This document shows, piece after piece, positions 14,606 to 29,990 of a stretch of DNA of 64,000 bases. The DNA comes from Cacajao melanocephalus (taxonomy: Eukaryota; Chordata; Mammalia; Primates; Pitheciidae). A program made the position numbers and the translations under genes. Under the pieces are notes generated by a model. It ran no database searches, was not told the origin of the DNA, and saw only the letters and a list, made by a program, of their open reading frames with translations. Within the stretch, counting starts at the first letter, position 1; each line of letters opens with the position of its first letter. Where the stretch lies: the NCBI GenBank assembly GCA_963573385.1, contig CAUYLG010052065.1, forward strand, positions 1 through 64,000, in the 5' to 3' direction.

Positions 14606-14911
14606 AACAAATAAGTTAAAAAGTAAGTTAGACATGGTGAAGTGAGAATTAGTGAACTGAAAGGTAGATTAAAAAAAATTAAACGGAAAGCTGCAAAAAT
14701 AAAAACGAGAACTGTAAAAGAGTAGAGCTATAGAAAAATGAGTAACAATGTATAAAATACATTTAAATTAAATTTCCAAAAGAAGTTAACAAAGAGAATG
14801 GGAAAAGGTAATACATGATGAGACAATGACTGAGAATTTTTTAGAATTGATAAGTATATAGGTTTCTAGATTTAAGAAATGCAATCTCAAGTCAAAAAAG
14901 TAAAATTATTC

Positions 14912-15096
14912 CTGTCTCTACTAAAAATACAAAAATTGGCCAGGCATGGTGGTGCATGCCTATAATCCTAGCTACTCAGGAGACTGAGGCAGGAGAACCC
15001 TTTGAATCTGGGAGGCGAATGGTGTGGTAAGCCAAGATCACACCATTGCACTCCAACCCGGGCAACAAGAGCAATGTCGCAAAAAAAAAAAAAAGG
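14912..15096 (+). mobile_element. Alu, partial (5'-truncated)
   Basis: Starts at CTGTCTCTACTAAAAATAC and contains the right arm and A-tail. Confidence 0.85.
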
Positions 15097-15299
15097 AAAA
15101 TGATGAATGAGAGGATCTCAAAAGTGGCCAGAAAGAAAAGAGAAATTACAAAGAAAAAACAACTATACTAATAGGCAGTTTCTCAATAGAATGATAAAAT
15201 ACAGAAAATAGAATAAGATGCTCAAAATGTTGCAAGTATAAACTATTAACCTAAAATTGCATATCTAGCAAAACTATCTTTAAAAACTAAGGGAAAAAT

Positions 15300-15426
15300 A
15301 CAGGTGTGCTGGCATGTGTTTGTAGTCTCAGCTACTCAAGAGGCTGAAATAGGAGCATCACTTAAGCCCAGGAGTTGGAGGCCAGTCTGGGCAACACAGC
15401 AAGACCTTGTCCCAGGAAAAAAAAAA
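15300..15426 (+). mobile_element. Alu monomer-like fragment
   Basis: Single arm (TCAGCTACTCAAGAGGCTG ... GCAAGACCTTGTCCC) ending in an A run. Confidence 0.7.
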
Positions 15427-15563
15427 TGGCCAAGTGAATTGGCTCACGACTGTAATCCCAGCACTTTGGGAGGCTGAGGTGGGAGGATCACTTGAGGCTA
15501 GGAGTTAGAGGCCAGCCTAGCCAACATGGTGAGATCTCGTCTCTAAAAAAATAAAAAATAAAG
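15427..15563 (+). mobile_element. Free left Alu monomer-like element
   Basis: A left arm only, from GGCTCACGACTGTAATCC to TCTCTAAAAAAATAAAAAATA. It follows directly on the previous fragment. Confidence 0.75.
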
Positions 15564-16485
15564 GACAAGGGCAAAATAAAGACATTTTTGGACAAACAAA
15601 AACAGACAATATATTAGCAACAAATGCTAAAGGAACTGTTTAGAAGTTTCCTAGAAACTTCTTTTAGAAAGAAGGAAAAACATCCTTTAAATAAAACTTG
15701 AGATGCCAGAAAGAACAGTGAGTAAATAAAATTGGTTAAATGGGGTGGGGGGGGTGGAGATTGACTGCTTAAAATAATGTTATGTATGTGTTTTAAAGGA
15801 TAAAACTTTATTATTAGACAAGAGCATATGTGTGTGTATGTGGACTTAAAGTGTTCTAAAGGATAGTAGAGTGTGATGAGCATTAGAATAAGCTAAATAC
15901 GCATTTTAGAAGTTAAAGGGCAACAATCTCTAAAAATGTAGAGGATATAATCTCCAGACCAGTGGAGGAAAAAGAAAAAAGTAAAAAACAAAAATAATCC
16001 AAAAATAAATATCAATCCAAAAGTAAAAAAGAAAAAAAAAATGAGAAAGATGAAACCAATCACAAAATATGACAGAAATAAATCCAATTATATTGGTAAT
16101 CATGGAATGACAAGGTAAATAAAAGAAACTTTTTAGTTAAAAGATAATGATTGTCAGATTGGTTAAAAATACAAAATCCAGCTATGTAAATCATATAAAC
16201 ACAGAAGAGTTGAAAATAAATGTATTAAAAACATACTAGGCAGCCAAAAGAAAGCTGGTACAGTTGTATTAATATCAGATAAAACAGATTAGGGGCAAAA
16301 AGCAGTTTTATAGATTATGTGGGTCACTACATAATGACCAAAAACTCACTTTGCCAAGATAATTTTAACCTGGTGCACAACAAAGCAACACAGCTTCACA
16401 GTACATAAAATTCTGTCACAAAATCTGTAACAGAGATGCGTTTAAAAACAAGCCTCTTAAAAAAGAGTGTGGTCTCCAGGGCAAA

Positions 16486-18560
16486 GTTGTGATAATGAAG
16501 GTCACTGAAGAAAAAGATGAATCCTTTATTGAATCCTGGTAGCTTCAGGTGAGAAATGGTTTCAGTTTTCCTTTTCTATGTAAGTGTACAATACTGTTAC
16601 CCTTTCAGGCAACACTAAACTCTTTCTGGGCTTATGGCCATCTGCATACCTTATCTAATTTACATAATAAAGAAACAGATACAGATTATTATTGTACTTC
16701 CTAGAAGAAGTGATCTTGAAAAATACAGGGTGAAACTGTTTTTGTTTCCCACATTTTATAAGAAAAACGAGGACGTGTGACACATATGCACTGAATATGC
16801 AGAAAGAAGTATGGAAAAGTAGCCTAGCAACGAATTTGGATACAGATTTTTAGATTTCCTTCTATTTGTCTGTCACCAGAAGCTTTAAAATAAATAGATC
16901 CAATAAAGGAAAAATATGAAAGCAAGCTTTGTGTACATATATACTAATGAGACTAAAGAAGGGTGATATACACAAGTCAAACTCATCTCTAGAACTTGGC
17001 AAATATGAAAACTGGAAAATGAATAGATGCCACAGAGATGCAAATACAGAACTGACAAAAGTTAAGAAAGCAGACTTCAGAAAATCTCCATCAAGCCTCA
17101 AGTACAGGATTTGAAATATTCATGGAAAAAGCCAAAGGCCTCTACAGATGAAATGACACAGTAAAACTAAATCTCAGCTAAAATGGAAGAAGTGCCTGAA
17201 AGAGACAGACCTGACTGCAAATGTGTCAATGAAATACTCTTTGTATTCAAAAAGAAGATTCTCCAAAAACAAACAAACCAACAGAAAAGAAACCAACAAA
17301 CCAACAGAAACAAGTAAAACAGTAACCCAAACCAAAATATGTCCCATACTTTGTGATATGAAAAATCAGAAATAAAATATTTAATCCAGTAGCACTCATG
17401 AATCCAATTCAGCTCAAGTCATCTGGGTGCTTGATCCTTGGTAGAGAAACTCAAGGAAACTTCCTCTCATGGAACCCAGGGAGTTTCTCCATCAGCCCTG
17501 CCGTTATGCCAGCACCCTACCCAGCTCCTCAGTGGTTTTCTCAAGTCCTGTTCATAGTGGACCCTAGTATGTTAACTAGTAAATGTTGATGACTTTCTCC
17601 CTGTACCTCCCCAACAGATCAGGAGGTTAGTTGAGGAATTTCGGAAACAATGCTTTCACTCAGTGTTTATTTTAGCCAAAGGGAAGTCCAGTACAGAAAC
17701 AATCAAAAGTTGAAATGTGACTGAAGTAGGAAAGCCCAAGAAATCCAGGGCTCTACAGAGCACAGCTGAACTGCCCTATCAATAAGAGTATCAACTGCAA
17801 TGAATTAAAATGTCTCAGTTATTTAAATCCATGAGTTTTTAACGACATTTAAAAAAGTCGTCATTCATCATTTTTGGAAGTTATTTTGAAAACTAACTCA
17901 TATACAAACTGTATCTCAGGGTTAGTAAACTGTTGATGAATGGAAGCTCTCTCATAAAAATTTCCTAGGTAGTAAATGAAAACAAATGATAGAATTTAAA
18001 TAGCAATAGTATGCAGCTCCAAATGAAATAACTTTAACTTCATAGAGGGGCAACCAAACACTGTGTGCTTCCTGACAAAAGTAAACACTTCCTATGAATT
18101 ATTCACACCAAAAGAAAAAGAAAACAAAAAGTCAGTCCTGAATCTGATCAAGCCCTTTTCTCCAACTGCCAAATTCATAGGACATATGGAAGGTAGAGGA
18201 GCACGCTGAACACCACCATAAGGATGAAATCAGCAAATCCAAAATGTGGGAAACGCCACAAAAGACCTGTTTTCTTCAATAAATAAACTGTAAGAAACTT
18301 ACAAACTAAAAATACTTGAGACATCTCAACACATTGCAAGGTATGAACCTTATCTGGATCACATTTCAACAAACTAAATTAAAAATAAATTTATAATACA
18401 TTTGGGAAAATGTGAACATTAATGGTATATTTAACAATATTACAGAATTACTAGTTTTTTAGAATAGTATGATTACCTACGTTTTAAAAAATCCTTATCT
18501 TTTAAAGGTACATATCAAAATACATATAAAATAACCCGATAATTAAATTAGTTAAAAAGT
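16486..18560. other. MRPS27 intron 2, no feature recognised
   Basis: AT-rich sequence without a recognised gene or repeat. A small AAACCAACA-type repeat lies near 17265-17320. Confidence 0.45.
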
Positions 18561-18564
18561 AATC

Positions 18565-18700
18565 TGGTGAAGGGGTGGGAGTTGATGAAACCACATTGGT
18601 AGGGAACTGATAACTGCTGAAGCTGGATGGCAGTATACGGAGGTTTATTCTACTCTCTCTACTTCTGTATACATTTCTATTAAAAAGGTTCGGAAAGAGT
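18565..18700 (+). repeat. Old LINE 3'-end remnant
   Basis: GATAACTGCTGAAGCTGGATG followed by TACTCTCTCTACTTCTGTAT matches the common L1M 3' end pattern. Confidence 0.5.
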
Positions 18701-18808
18701 TAAAGGGGTCACATAGCAACCAACTGTATTATAAGAGCCTTTATTTGGATCCTGATTCAACCAAATCATAAAAAAAAAAAAATTTATGAGCGTATCAGGG
18801 ATATGTGA

Positions 18809-19153
<345 letters not shown>

Positions 19154-19204
19154 AAAAGCACCCTTATCTTTTCGAGATCTATATCAAAATATTTACAGGT
19201 GAAA

Positions 19205-19575
19205 TGATTTACTGCCTGGGATTCCTTCAAAATTATCCAAAGCATCGGGATGGGGAAACAGTAATAAAGATAAAATAAAGACTAAGAGCTGAAAATTGTT
19301 GAAGCCAGGTGATGGGTAAAGGGGGCTCCTTATACCAAGGTGTTTACATCTTCAAACGTTAAAACATTGAAGAAAAATAACAAAAACAAAACTGTGGCGT
19401 TATAAGTCAGGATACCATTACCTTTGGAGAGAAAGTGGGGGTAACAATAAGGGCTTCTGGAGTGGTAGGAATGCTCTGCTTCCTACACAGGTTTACTCGC
19501 TTTGTGATAATTCACCAATATTGTGATTTGCACACTTTTCAGTATGTATATTATACTCCAATAAAAAAAGTATTT
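19205..19575 (+). repeat. Two adjacent old LINE 3'-end remnants
   Basis: GAAAATTGTTGAAGCCAGGTG (near 19292) and TGTATATTATACTCCAATAA (near 19545) are L1M-type 3' end motifs. Confidence 0.5.
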
Positions 19576-19639
19576 TAAAGAAATCGACTACTTTAATGTA
19601 GACAAAGACACTGCTAGAGTCTCAGGCACTACAGCAATC

Positions 19640-20340
19640 ACTGAGAAAGCTTTTTGGGCGGAAAAGAAAGTGAGGCTCTCGTCCCGTTTCTTCCTCTCCA
19701 CGGTGGAACGGACAGTGGCGCCGGCTGGCTGCTGCCAGCGCGGAACGGAACGGCGTTCTGACGTTCGCACCGGGGCCCTCGGAACACAGCGCGGGGGCAG
19801 GTCCACCGCGGCCCCGGCGCTGCGAAACTGCCCTCACGCTAGGGCCCTCCCCGAGGGGCTCTCTGGCACGATCAGCCACGAGGACGAAGAAAGGGAGTAC
19901 CGGAACAGCACGCCCACTCTGAGAGGCCACAAGGTCTCCCTTGCAGTCCTCCCAGGTGGGGCACGGCTCAAGGGCGACAGCGCTCTGGCACATGGAAGCC
20001 CACACGAACACGCCGCAGCATCCCTTGCTCCCCTCGCTCTCCAATGGGGATGGGAGCGGCGAATGCCTCATATCGGCCCTCCTCCCTCCCCCAATCAGCG
20101 AGCCCGCTCCGAGCACCTCACGGCCCTTCGGCAGCCATCGCCCAATCACAGCGCTCCACATGCAGGGCGCTGCCCTGCGCGCGCACGCTCCGCGACAGCC
20201 CTGCGCCCACTCTCCGCCCTTCGCCCAAGGTGCGGCAGATTCCTGCAGGGGCCACACTGCCACCTACTGCCCCATCTCCACAGCTGCAGCCACAGGCGCT
20301 CTCCCTACCGCTCCGCTGCCTCCCAGCTGAGGGCCAATAG
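19640..20340. promoter_or_regulatory. Isolated CpG island inside MRPS27 intron 2
   Basis: About 700 bp are strongly GC- and CpG-rich, in contrast with the AT-rich intron around them. CCAAT boxes in the plus orientation are visible near 20042, 20091, 20151 and 20332, with GC-rich boxes between them. Overlapping open frames of more than 200 codons exist on both strands, which is expected when stop codons are scarce in GC-rich DNA; none looks like a known protein. No MRPS27 exon lies here. It is probably an alternative or non-coding-RNA promoter, or an unmethylated regulatory island. The direction of any transcript is unknown, though the CCAAT boxes favour plus. Confidence 0.7.
20257..20271 (-). 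promoter_or_regulatory. CTCF-like motif in the intronic CpG island
   Basis: The minus strand reads GCAGTAGGTGGCAG, which agrees with the CTCF core (A-S-Y-A-G-R-K-G-G-C) at all core positions. It lies near the right edge of the island. Binding is inferred. Confidence 0.45.
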
Positions 20341-20564
20341 CTTAATCCAAACGCTTAAATAAAAATTAGGGAAAGCGAGTAGTGATGCCGAATAAAACCG
20401 ATAACTGTCCATTTTGAAAAGTACGGCAACAATTACATTCCAGTACACACGAGGAAAAAGTCTCAAAAGGTCTCTTTCTTCCAGGCAGTGTGAGTTCCAA
20501 AACCTTATTTCACCTGTCTTATACAGGGCTAAAAACAAGGAGCCTAGGGACTCCTCAGTTCACA

Positions 20565-20720
20565 TATTTCTGAAGCACCTGCATGTCAGAAGGCGAGGCA
20601 GGCATTACCATCATCCTTAATTTATAGGCACAGAAACCGAGGGTGTCAGCTGAAAGCCGCAGAACTGGGGATGACACCCGGAAGTCGGCCTCCCAAGTGC
20701 AAACTCCAGCACATCACAAA
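20565..20720 (-). repeat. MIR fragment
   Basis: Antisense MIR order: CATCATCCTTAATTTATAGG, CACAGAAACCGAGGG, CCGCAGAACTGGGG. Confidence 0.6.
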
Positions 20721-20937
20721 CAAGGAAGGCACAAAGTGCTGAAAGAATATAGGGCAGCAAACATCGATTCTGACTGGAGAGATTCAGGATGTACGACGAT
20801 ATTCTAGGCAAAGGGGACAGCTGCCATGGTGGCAGGCAAGAATTCAGTAAATGATAGCTAGTACTGCTTTTCCAAGAAAATTAGTCTTAACCGAGAAAAG
20901 GTAACAGATGCCTCTATGTGATATTTACGCATTGCCG

Positions 20938-21581
<644 letters not shown>

Positions 21582-21819
21582 TGATTGACTATACCCAACA
21601 CAAAGACACCAAGCATAGTGACCTCATTTCTTAATCTTCCCTATATACCTAGGAAAGTGCTAATAAGCTTTCCCGGAATTCACTCCCTTATCTGTACTTC
21701 ACTGTACTTTGCTTATAAATTCATATACGGCACATCAGAACACGTCTTGCTGTATAACTATGAGTCCATGCTGGTCTTATCACTAGAACAGTTGTGCCCT
21801 AAAGGTATAGTATTGGCCC

Positions 21820-21960
21820 TACAGGGCATTTTAGGGTATGTGGAGGTTTTTCTTAACTGTCACAATGACTGGAAGGCATTACTGGCACTTAATGGGCAGA
21901 AGACAGGAAATTCAGATGACCTGCAATGCTGAGACTGTCCTGTATGTCAAAACACTGTCT
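21820..21960. repeat. DNA-transposon relic (hAT-like)
   Basis: GTCACAATGACTGGAAGGCA followed by ACTGGCACTTAATGGGCAG resembles a common hAT-derived repeat. Family uncertain. Confidence 0.4.
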
Positions 21961-23405
21961 CTAGTGGGAGCCAGGGCTCTCAGTATGGAAGATGGGAGAT
22001 ACAAATATGGACTGGAGCAATAAAGAAAAATCCCATGGGGATGAACTTGGGATTGGTATGAACGCATTATTTGCAAAATATACATAGTATGTGTACAGGC
22101 ATATGTGTACATGTATGTGTTTATGTGTATGTGCATTCATATTTTTCCCAGATCTGTCCATTGAATGGGCCAAGAAGCAAATATTTCACAGAAGCAAAAG
22201 GACATCTAGCACCTAGATCTTGTTTTCTAATACCATTCCTCACCAAAAGTAACCAGAACTCCTTGGAGAAATGGCTGATTCCAGGGCTAGGCTAGAAAAG
22301 GTGCAAAATGAGCCTGAAACACCTTGTTATATGAGAGAAAGTAAGTTATGAAAAAAGAAGGGAGTTGGGGGAAATGGAAGCCAGCTTGAAAGGGCTTCTA
22401 TCAGCCAAGTATGGGATAATTAGACCACCAAAATAATTGAGGAGGGTAATGAATCATTTAAAAAACTCACAAATAGATGATTTAAACATAATGCATGATA
22501 ATAAACAGATGAGAAAGAAATGAGAGAAAATGAAGGGTTCTTGCTTATAGTAGATACTGAGTGTTAGCTAGTAAATCTGGAGAAATGTTTGGAGTTGGAA
22601 AATCATTACTTTGCAACCGTTATAGTAAAGATTGATTCAGGCTAAAGCCATGAATGGATGCTAAATCTAAGAGCATACTTTTGATAAGCAACAGATATTT
22701 GCATTGTACTAAAGTGTCTCCCCATGAATATCCTATTAATCAAAAGGGAGAAAAACAGTCTGATTTCTACAGTGGAGAAATCAGACACAGTTGACTAGGT
22801 GATCAAAGTTGATATGACCAGTGAAGACATATGGTATCAGGTATGTCCACATGTGATACCCTGGCAGGGGCACAACATCACTGAGAGTATTCTGGCTGGG
22901 GAAGCATCACAACAATGAGAAAATAGCAGAAAAATCCAAAAGAGGAATATTCTGTTAAAAAAAAGAGAGAGATTGAATTCTTTAAAAATATTTAGGACAA
23001 TGTTGTAAGGAACAAAGAAAGGATAAGGAACAATTTCAGATTAAAGAAGCCTAAACAGACCTGACAACTAAATGTAATAGATGATCCTAGACAGCATCCT
23101 GTACTGGAGGAGGAAAAATGCTATCAGAGACATTATTGGGTCAATTTCCAAAATTGGGATATGAATAGTAAAGTATTATATTAATGTCAAAATTTCTGAA
23201 GTTGGTAACTGTGCTATGATTATACAACAGAATAGCCTTATCTCAGGTAATGTACACTGAAGTATTCAGGATAAAGAGCTATATATATTATATGCAACAA
23301 ATGCCCAAATGATTAAAGAAAGTATGTATACAGGGGGAAGAAGGAGAGAGAAAGCAAAAACAAATGAATCAAAATGGTAACAACAGGTGAACATGAGTAA
23401 AGTAG
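21961..23405. other. MRPS27 intron 2, no feature recognised
   Basis: A GT/TA-rich stretch at 22070-22145 is the only visible structure. Confidence 0.45.
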
Positions 23406-23802
23406 TGCTATGGTTTGAATATTTGTCTCCACCGAAACTCATGTTGAAATTTAATCCCCAGTGTAACAGTATTGATAGGCCAGTGGATCATGAGGGCTCT
23501 GCCCTATGAATGAATTAATCCATTCATGGACTAATGGGTTAATGGATTAATGGATTATCATAGAAGTGGGACTGGTGGTTTTGTAAGAAGAGAGACCTGA
23601 GCTAGCATGCTCAGCCCCCTCGCCATGTGATGCCCTGAGCCACCTCAGGACTCTGCAGAGTCCTCACCAGCAGGAAGGCTCTCACCAGATGCCACCTCTC
23701 AACGTTGGCCTTCTCAGCCTCTCTAACTATACAAAATGAATTCCTTTTCTTAATAAATGATCCAGTTTCAGGTATTCTGTTATAAACAACAGAAAACACA
23801 CA
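23406..23802 (+). mobile_element. MaLR-type (ERVL-MaLR) LTR
   Basis: Begins TGCTATGGTTTGAATATTTG and ends with CTTAATAAATGATCCAGTTT and TTCAGGTATTCTGTTATA. This is the layout of a MaLR solo LTR. The middle contains a local TTAATGGA duplication. Confidence 0.7.
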
Positions 23803-23849
23803 GGTATAGAGGAGTTATCTGCAGTTTTTGTAAGTTTAAAATTATTTCC

Positions 23850-25740
<1,891 letters not shown>

Positions 25741-25818
25741 CAAGATGGCAGTGTTCTTTTTCTCTTGCTTCCCATTTGTGGCTGTCTACATAGGCTGCAG
25801 AAAGCAGGCATCTTTTAC
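25741..25818 (-). CDS. MRPS27: MRPS27 coding exon 2
   Basis: The exon is 78 nt and flanked on the minus strand by a pyrimidine-rich AG acceptor and a GT donor (GTAGG). It enters in phase 1 and leaves in phase 1. It encodes the end of a Gly codon and then [17 protein letters not shown], followed by Arg-Glu-Lys-Glu-His-Cys-His-Leu and the first base of an Ala codon. The charged, helix-forming stretch follows the presequence and starts the mature mS27. The Lys-Arg-x-Leu-Leu motif directly after the junction is shared with PTCD2 exon 2. Open reading through the exon and exact phase agreement with exons 1 and 3 make the call firm. Confidence 0.92.
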
Positions 25819-26060
25819 CTGAAAAAACAGGCAATTATTTCAACATGCATGGCTTTACAACAGGCTCATTTTATATGTTTTATTAAATACATCATTGCTA
25901 TCCTTTCAACTAGTACATTACATATTTTTTAAAATGTAATACAATACAGCAACCAACATTGCATAGTTCACAATTCAGTTAAGAACAAAATGCATTCAAC
26001 CCCTAACAAGTAGAAGATGCCGAAAAACAGAATTTTCACAACAATTTTTAAAATAAAATC

Positions 26061-26358
26061 CACAGGGTCTTGCTATAAAGCCCAGGCTGGAGTACAGTAG
26101 CTATTCACAGGCACAATCCCACTACTGATCAGCAAAGGAATTTTAATGTGCTCTGTTTCCAACCTGGTTCACCCCTCCTGATGCAGCCTAGTAGTCCCCT
26201 GCTCCTAGAAGGTCAGTCACCGTATCAATGCCAAACTTAGTGTGAACACTTGATCAGTATAGTGCACTACAGCCTAGGATTCCTGTACTCAAGCGATCCT
26301 CTTGCCTCGGCCTCCCAAGCAGCTAGGACTAAAGACACATACCACTGTGCTATGCTCA
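26061..26358 (-). pseudogene. RN7SL pseudogene: 7SL (SRP) RNA pseudogene, full length
   Basis: On the minus strand the whole 7SL RNA is recognisable, including the S-domain that Alu elements lack. The Alu-like ends flank a central part around CTGATCAGTAGTGGGAT and the sequences matching the SRP19/SRP54-binding arm (GTTCACCCCTCCT on the plus strand). Divergence is considerable, and an A-rich stretch follows at its 3' end (left). It sits in MRPS27 intron 1. It is easily mistaken for an Alu because both ends are shared. Function is unlikely. Confidence 0.88.
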
Positions 26359-26892
26359 TAATTTTATGGATAAAAATGCTGAGAATTTTGTTCCTATAAC
26401 TTTAAGACTAGGAACCACTTGTTCCTAGTAAATTATACCCCAGGCGAGCCCTAGAACGGCTTCTTGAAACCAAAAACACCTGCTGACGGTTGCTTAACTC
26501 ATTAATTAAATGCCTTATAGTTATTACGCCTAAAAATATTTTCATCTTAGATCCGCAGGTTTAACTCATTTCACATAAAGCAAACAGTAACATCTTACCC
26601 AATGACCCAGCAGCCTAGTGGTAAATAAAAGACACTCACTAAGCCAAAGCTGAGTAACATACAAGATAGCATACCAGTATTCCTACCTCCTGGCATAACG
26701 CCTAGCCTTTGGCAGCGTTTAACAAACATGAGCTCAAGAAGTGAATGAGAAAGAATGAATGGTGAGTTCATCAAAATTTAAAACTTGTGCTTCAAAGTAC
26801 AATCTCAGGAAAGGGAAAGTACAACCCAAAGAATGGGAGCAAATATTTGCAAAACATTTATCCAATACAGGACTTGTATCCAAAATATTTCA

Positions 26893-27285
<393 letters not shown>

Positions 27286-28023
27286 TTAGAGAAATGCAAA
27301 ACAAAATCACCTATAGAAACGAATGCATACTCACTACAATGACTACCATCAAAAAAACAGATAATGACAGCTGCTGGGGAGGATGCAGAGAAACCAGAAA
27401 CTCATACCTTACTGGAGAGAACATAAAACAGTGCAGCTGCTTTTTAAAGAATTTGGCAGCTCCTCGAAATGTTAACATGGAGTTACTCTATGACCCAGCA
27501 ATTCCACTCCTAGGTTTACAACTAAGGAAAGTGAAAACTTGTGTCCACAGAAAATTTGTACACAAATGTTCACAGTAGAATTATTCATAATGGACAAAAA
27601 GTGGAAATAACCCAAATATCCATCAATTGATGAACAGATAAACAAAAAGTGGCATATCCTTACAATGGAATAGTATCTGCAATAAAAAATGAAGTACTGA
27701 TACATGCTACAACATGGATGAATCTTGAAAACATATTAAGTAAAAAAGATGCCAGTCACAAAAGACCAAATATTATATTATTCCATTATATGAACTATCC
27801 AGAATAGGCAAGTCTGTAGAGACACAAAGTAGATTCACGGTTGCTTAGGGCTAGAGGTGGGGATCAGGAAAGCTAGAGGGCAAAGGGGGAGCAAATGCAA
27901 ATGGCCATGGAATTTCTTTTTGAGATAATGAAAATGTCCTAAAATTGATGATGACAATGGCTGCAGAACTCTGTGTTTATACTAAAACGTTTGAATTGTA
28001 TACTTCATTTGTTGCTTTGTTTG

Positions 28024-28272
<249 letters not shown>

Positions 28273-28681
28273 CTGACTTGCATATTATATATGGAAGAAT
28301 TGTATGCCATGTGAAGTATATCTCAACAACCCTGTTTTAAAAAACAGAAAAGACGACAGATAATTATGTTGAAGTCACAACAGACCAAAAGCCCAACATA
28401 ACTAGATGGCATGGGGGCTGATCAAACACAATACTGAAATGCTGTTGTTATTCTCTATTTACCTTCCAACTGAAACAAATAAACAAATGCAAACGCATCT
28501 GTGTGAATTTATACGTAGTCCAATCATTCCCTTACTATAAGCACAGATCTTTACTAGACTAATATATCTAAATCTGAGTTCTACAAATAAAATAATGAGG
28601 CAACAATAAGGTTTCCTAAGACAGTTCCAAAAGGGGAACTAAGACTATAATTACTTAATTTATTATATATATATACATATA

Positions 28682-28952
28682 TTTTTGAGACAGTCTCGCT
28701 CTGTAGCCCAGGCTGGAGTATAGTGGTGTGATTTTGCCTCACTGCAACCTCCACCTGCAGGATTCAAGCAATTCTCCTGCCCAGCCTGAGTAGCTGGGAT
28801 TACAGGCGCTCGCCACCAAACCCAGCTAATTTTTGTATTTTTAGTAGAGATGGGGTTACACCATGTTGGCCAGGCTGGTCTCAAATTCTTGACCTGCTCA
28901 CTTTGGCCTCCCAAAGTGTTGGGATTACAGGCGTGAGCCACTGCACCCGGCC
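28682..28952 (-). mobile_element. Alu element
   Basis: Antisense, diverged, from TTTTGAGACAGTCTCGC to CACCCGGCC. Preceded by a (TA)n stretch. Confidence 0.92.
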
Positions 28953-29439
28953 AGAAAAGACTAAAATTATGTAAGTGCCCACATTTCAAATAGAGTGTGA
29001 TTTAAAAAAAATTAGATGTTTGGAATTTAGAAGGCATTTTCAATAGAAATAATATTATAAATTATTAGTTATATTCCTAGATCTACCAGCAAAGATGGAT
29101 AAAAAACTGATGGCATTATGTTAGATGTATGGCTGTCCACCAATTCAGAGTAAGGAGACCTGAGTTTTAGTTTGAGTTTTATTAGCTGCTAAAAAATTTC
29201 ATATCCTACAGTTGCAAATAAAGCTAAACTAAGTGATATCCTGCATCCCTGTATGCTCTGATAGTCTTAGAAACAGAACCAAAAGCATCAATTCAGAGAA
29301 CCCATTTATAACTGATAGTTGCATTTCTACACAAATTGAATTTCAATTTTAAAACCAGAAGGATCTCTCATTTCTGTGGCGAACAATAGCAGCCTTCTCT
29401 ATGTAAGCATAAGTTGAGGAGAGGTGGTTAAGCTATATA

Positions 29440-29990
29440 CAGTTGTTTCTGGATATACATGGGGGGATGGTTCTGGGATACCCCCTCAGATACCAAAATC
29501 TGAGAATGCAGAAGTCTCTTACATAAAATTGCATAGTATTTGCAAATAATCCACAAACAACCTCCTGTATTAAGTCAGGGGTGTCCATTTTTTTGGCTTC
29601 CCTGGGTCACACTGGAAGAACAATTGTCTTGGGCCACATGTACATAAAATATACTGACACTAATGATAGCTGATGGGCTAAAAAAATAAAAGATGCTAAA
29701 AATCTCATAATATTTTAGGAAAGTTTACAGATTTGTGTTTGGCCCCATTCAAAGCCATCCTGGGCTGAAGGCTGGACAAGCTGGTTTAAGTCATCTCTGG
29801 ATTTCTTATAATACCTAATACAATATAAATGCAATGTAAGTGGTTGTCATATTGTATTTTGCTTTAAATATCTTTAAAAAATATTGTTGTATTGTTATTA
29901 GTTTTTTTTTCTTTAGCATTTTTGATTTGCAGTTGGTTGAATCTGCAGATGCAGAATGCTCAGATAAGGAAGCCAACTGTACTCCTTGAT
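29440..29990. mobile_element. Tigger-type DNA transposon relic, split by a second DNA element
   Basis: Left part: CTGGATATACATGGGGGGATG, GGTTCTGGGATACCCCC, and so on to 29569. The right part continues at 29794 with TCTCTGGATTTCTTATAATA and ends GCAGTTGGTTGAATCTGCAG. The two ends are complementary, as in Tigger-derived elements. Confidence 0.65.
29578..29785. mobile_element. hAT-type non-autonomous DNA transposon nested in the Tigger relic
   Basis: It is bounded by an 8-bp direct repeat TTAAGTCA (29570-29577 and 29786-29793). The terminal repeats are imperfectly inverted (GGGGTGTCCA against TGGACAAGCT). An 8-bp duplication is typical of hAT insertion. Confidence 0.7.

Larger units (their letters stand above)
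14606..16485 (+). repeat. Old LINE-1 internal segment with Alu insertions
   Basis: L1-like motifs occur in order: AACCTAAAATTGCATATCTAG, GCAAAATAAAGACATTTTTG, CAAATGCTAAAGGAACT, TTAATATCAGATAAAACAG. The frame is broken. Three Alu pieces interrupt it. Confidence 0.6.

Noticed and set aside
19622..20362. Overlapping open frames of 213 and 230 codons on opposite strands
   Set aside because: They lie in a CpG island where stop codons are rare. No known domain, no plausible splice or start context, and both strands are equally open.
26061..26358. Alu element
   Set aside because: The middle contains 7SL S-domain sequence absent from Alu, so it is a 7SL copy.
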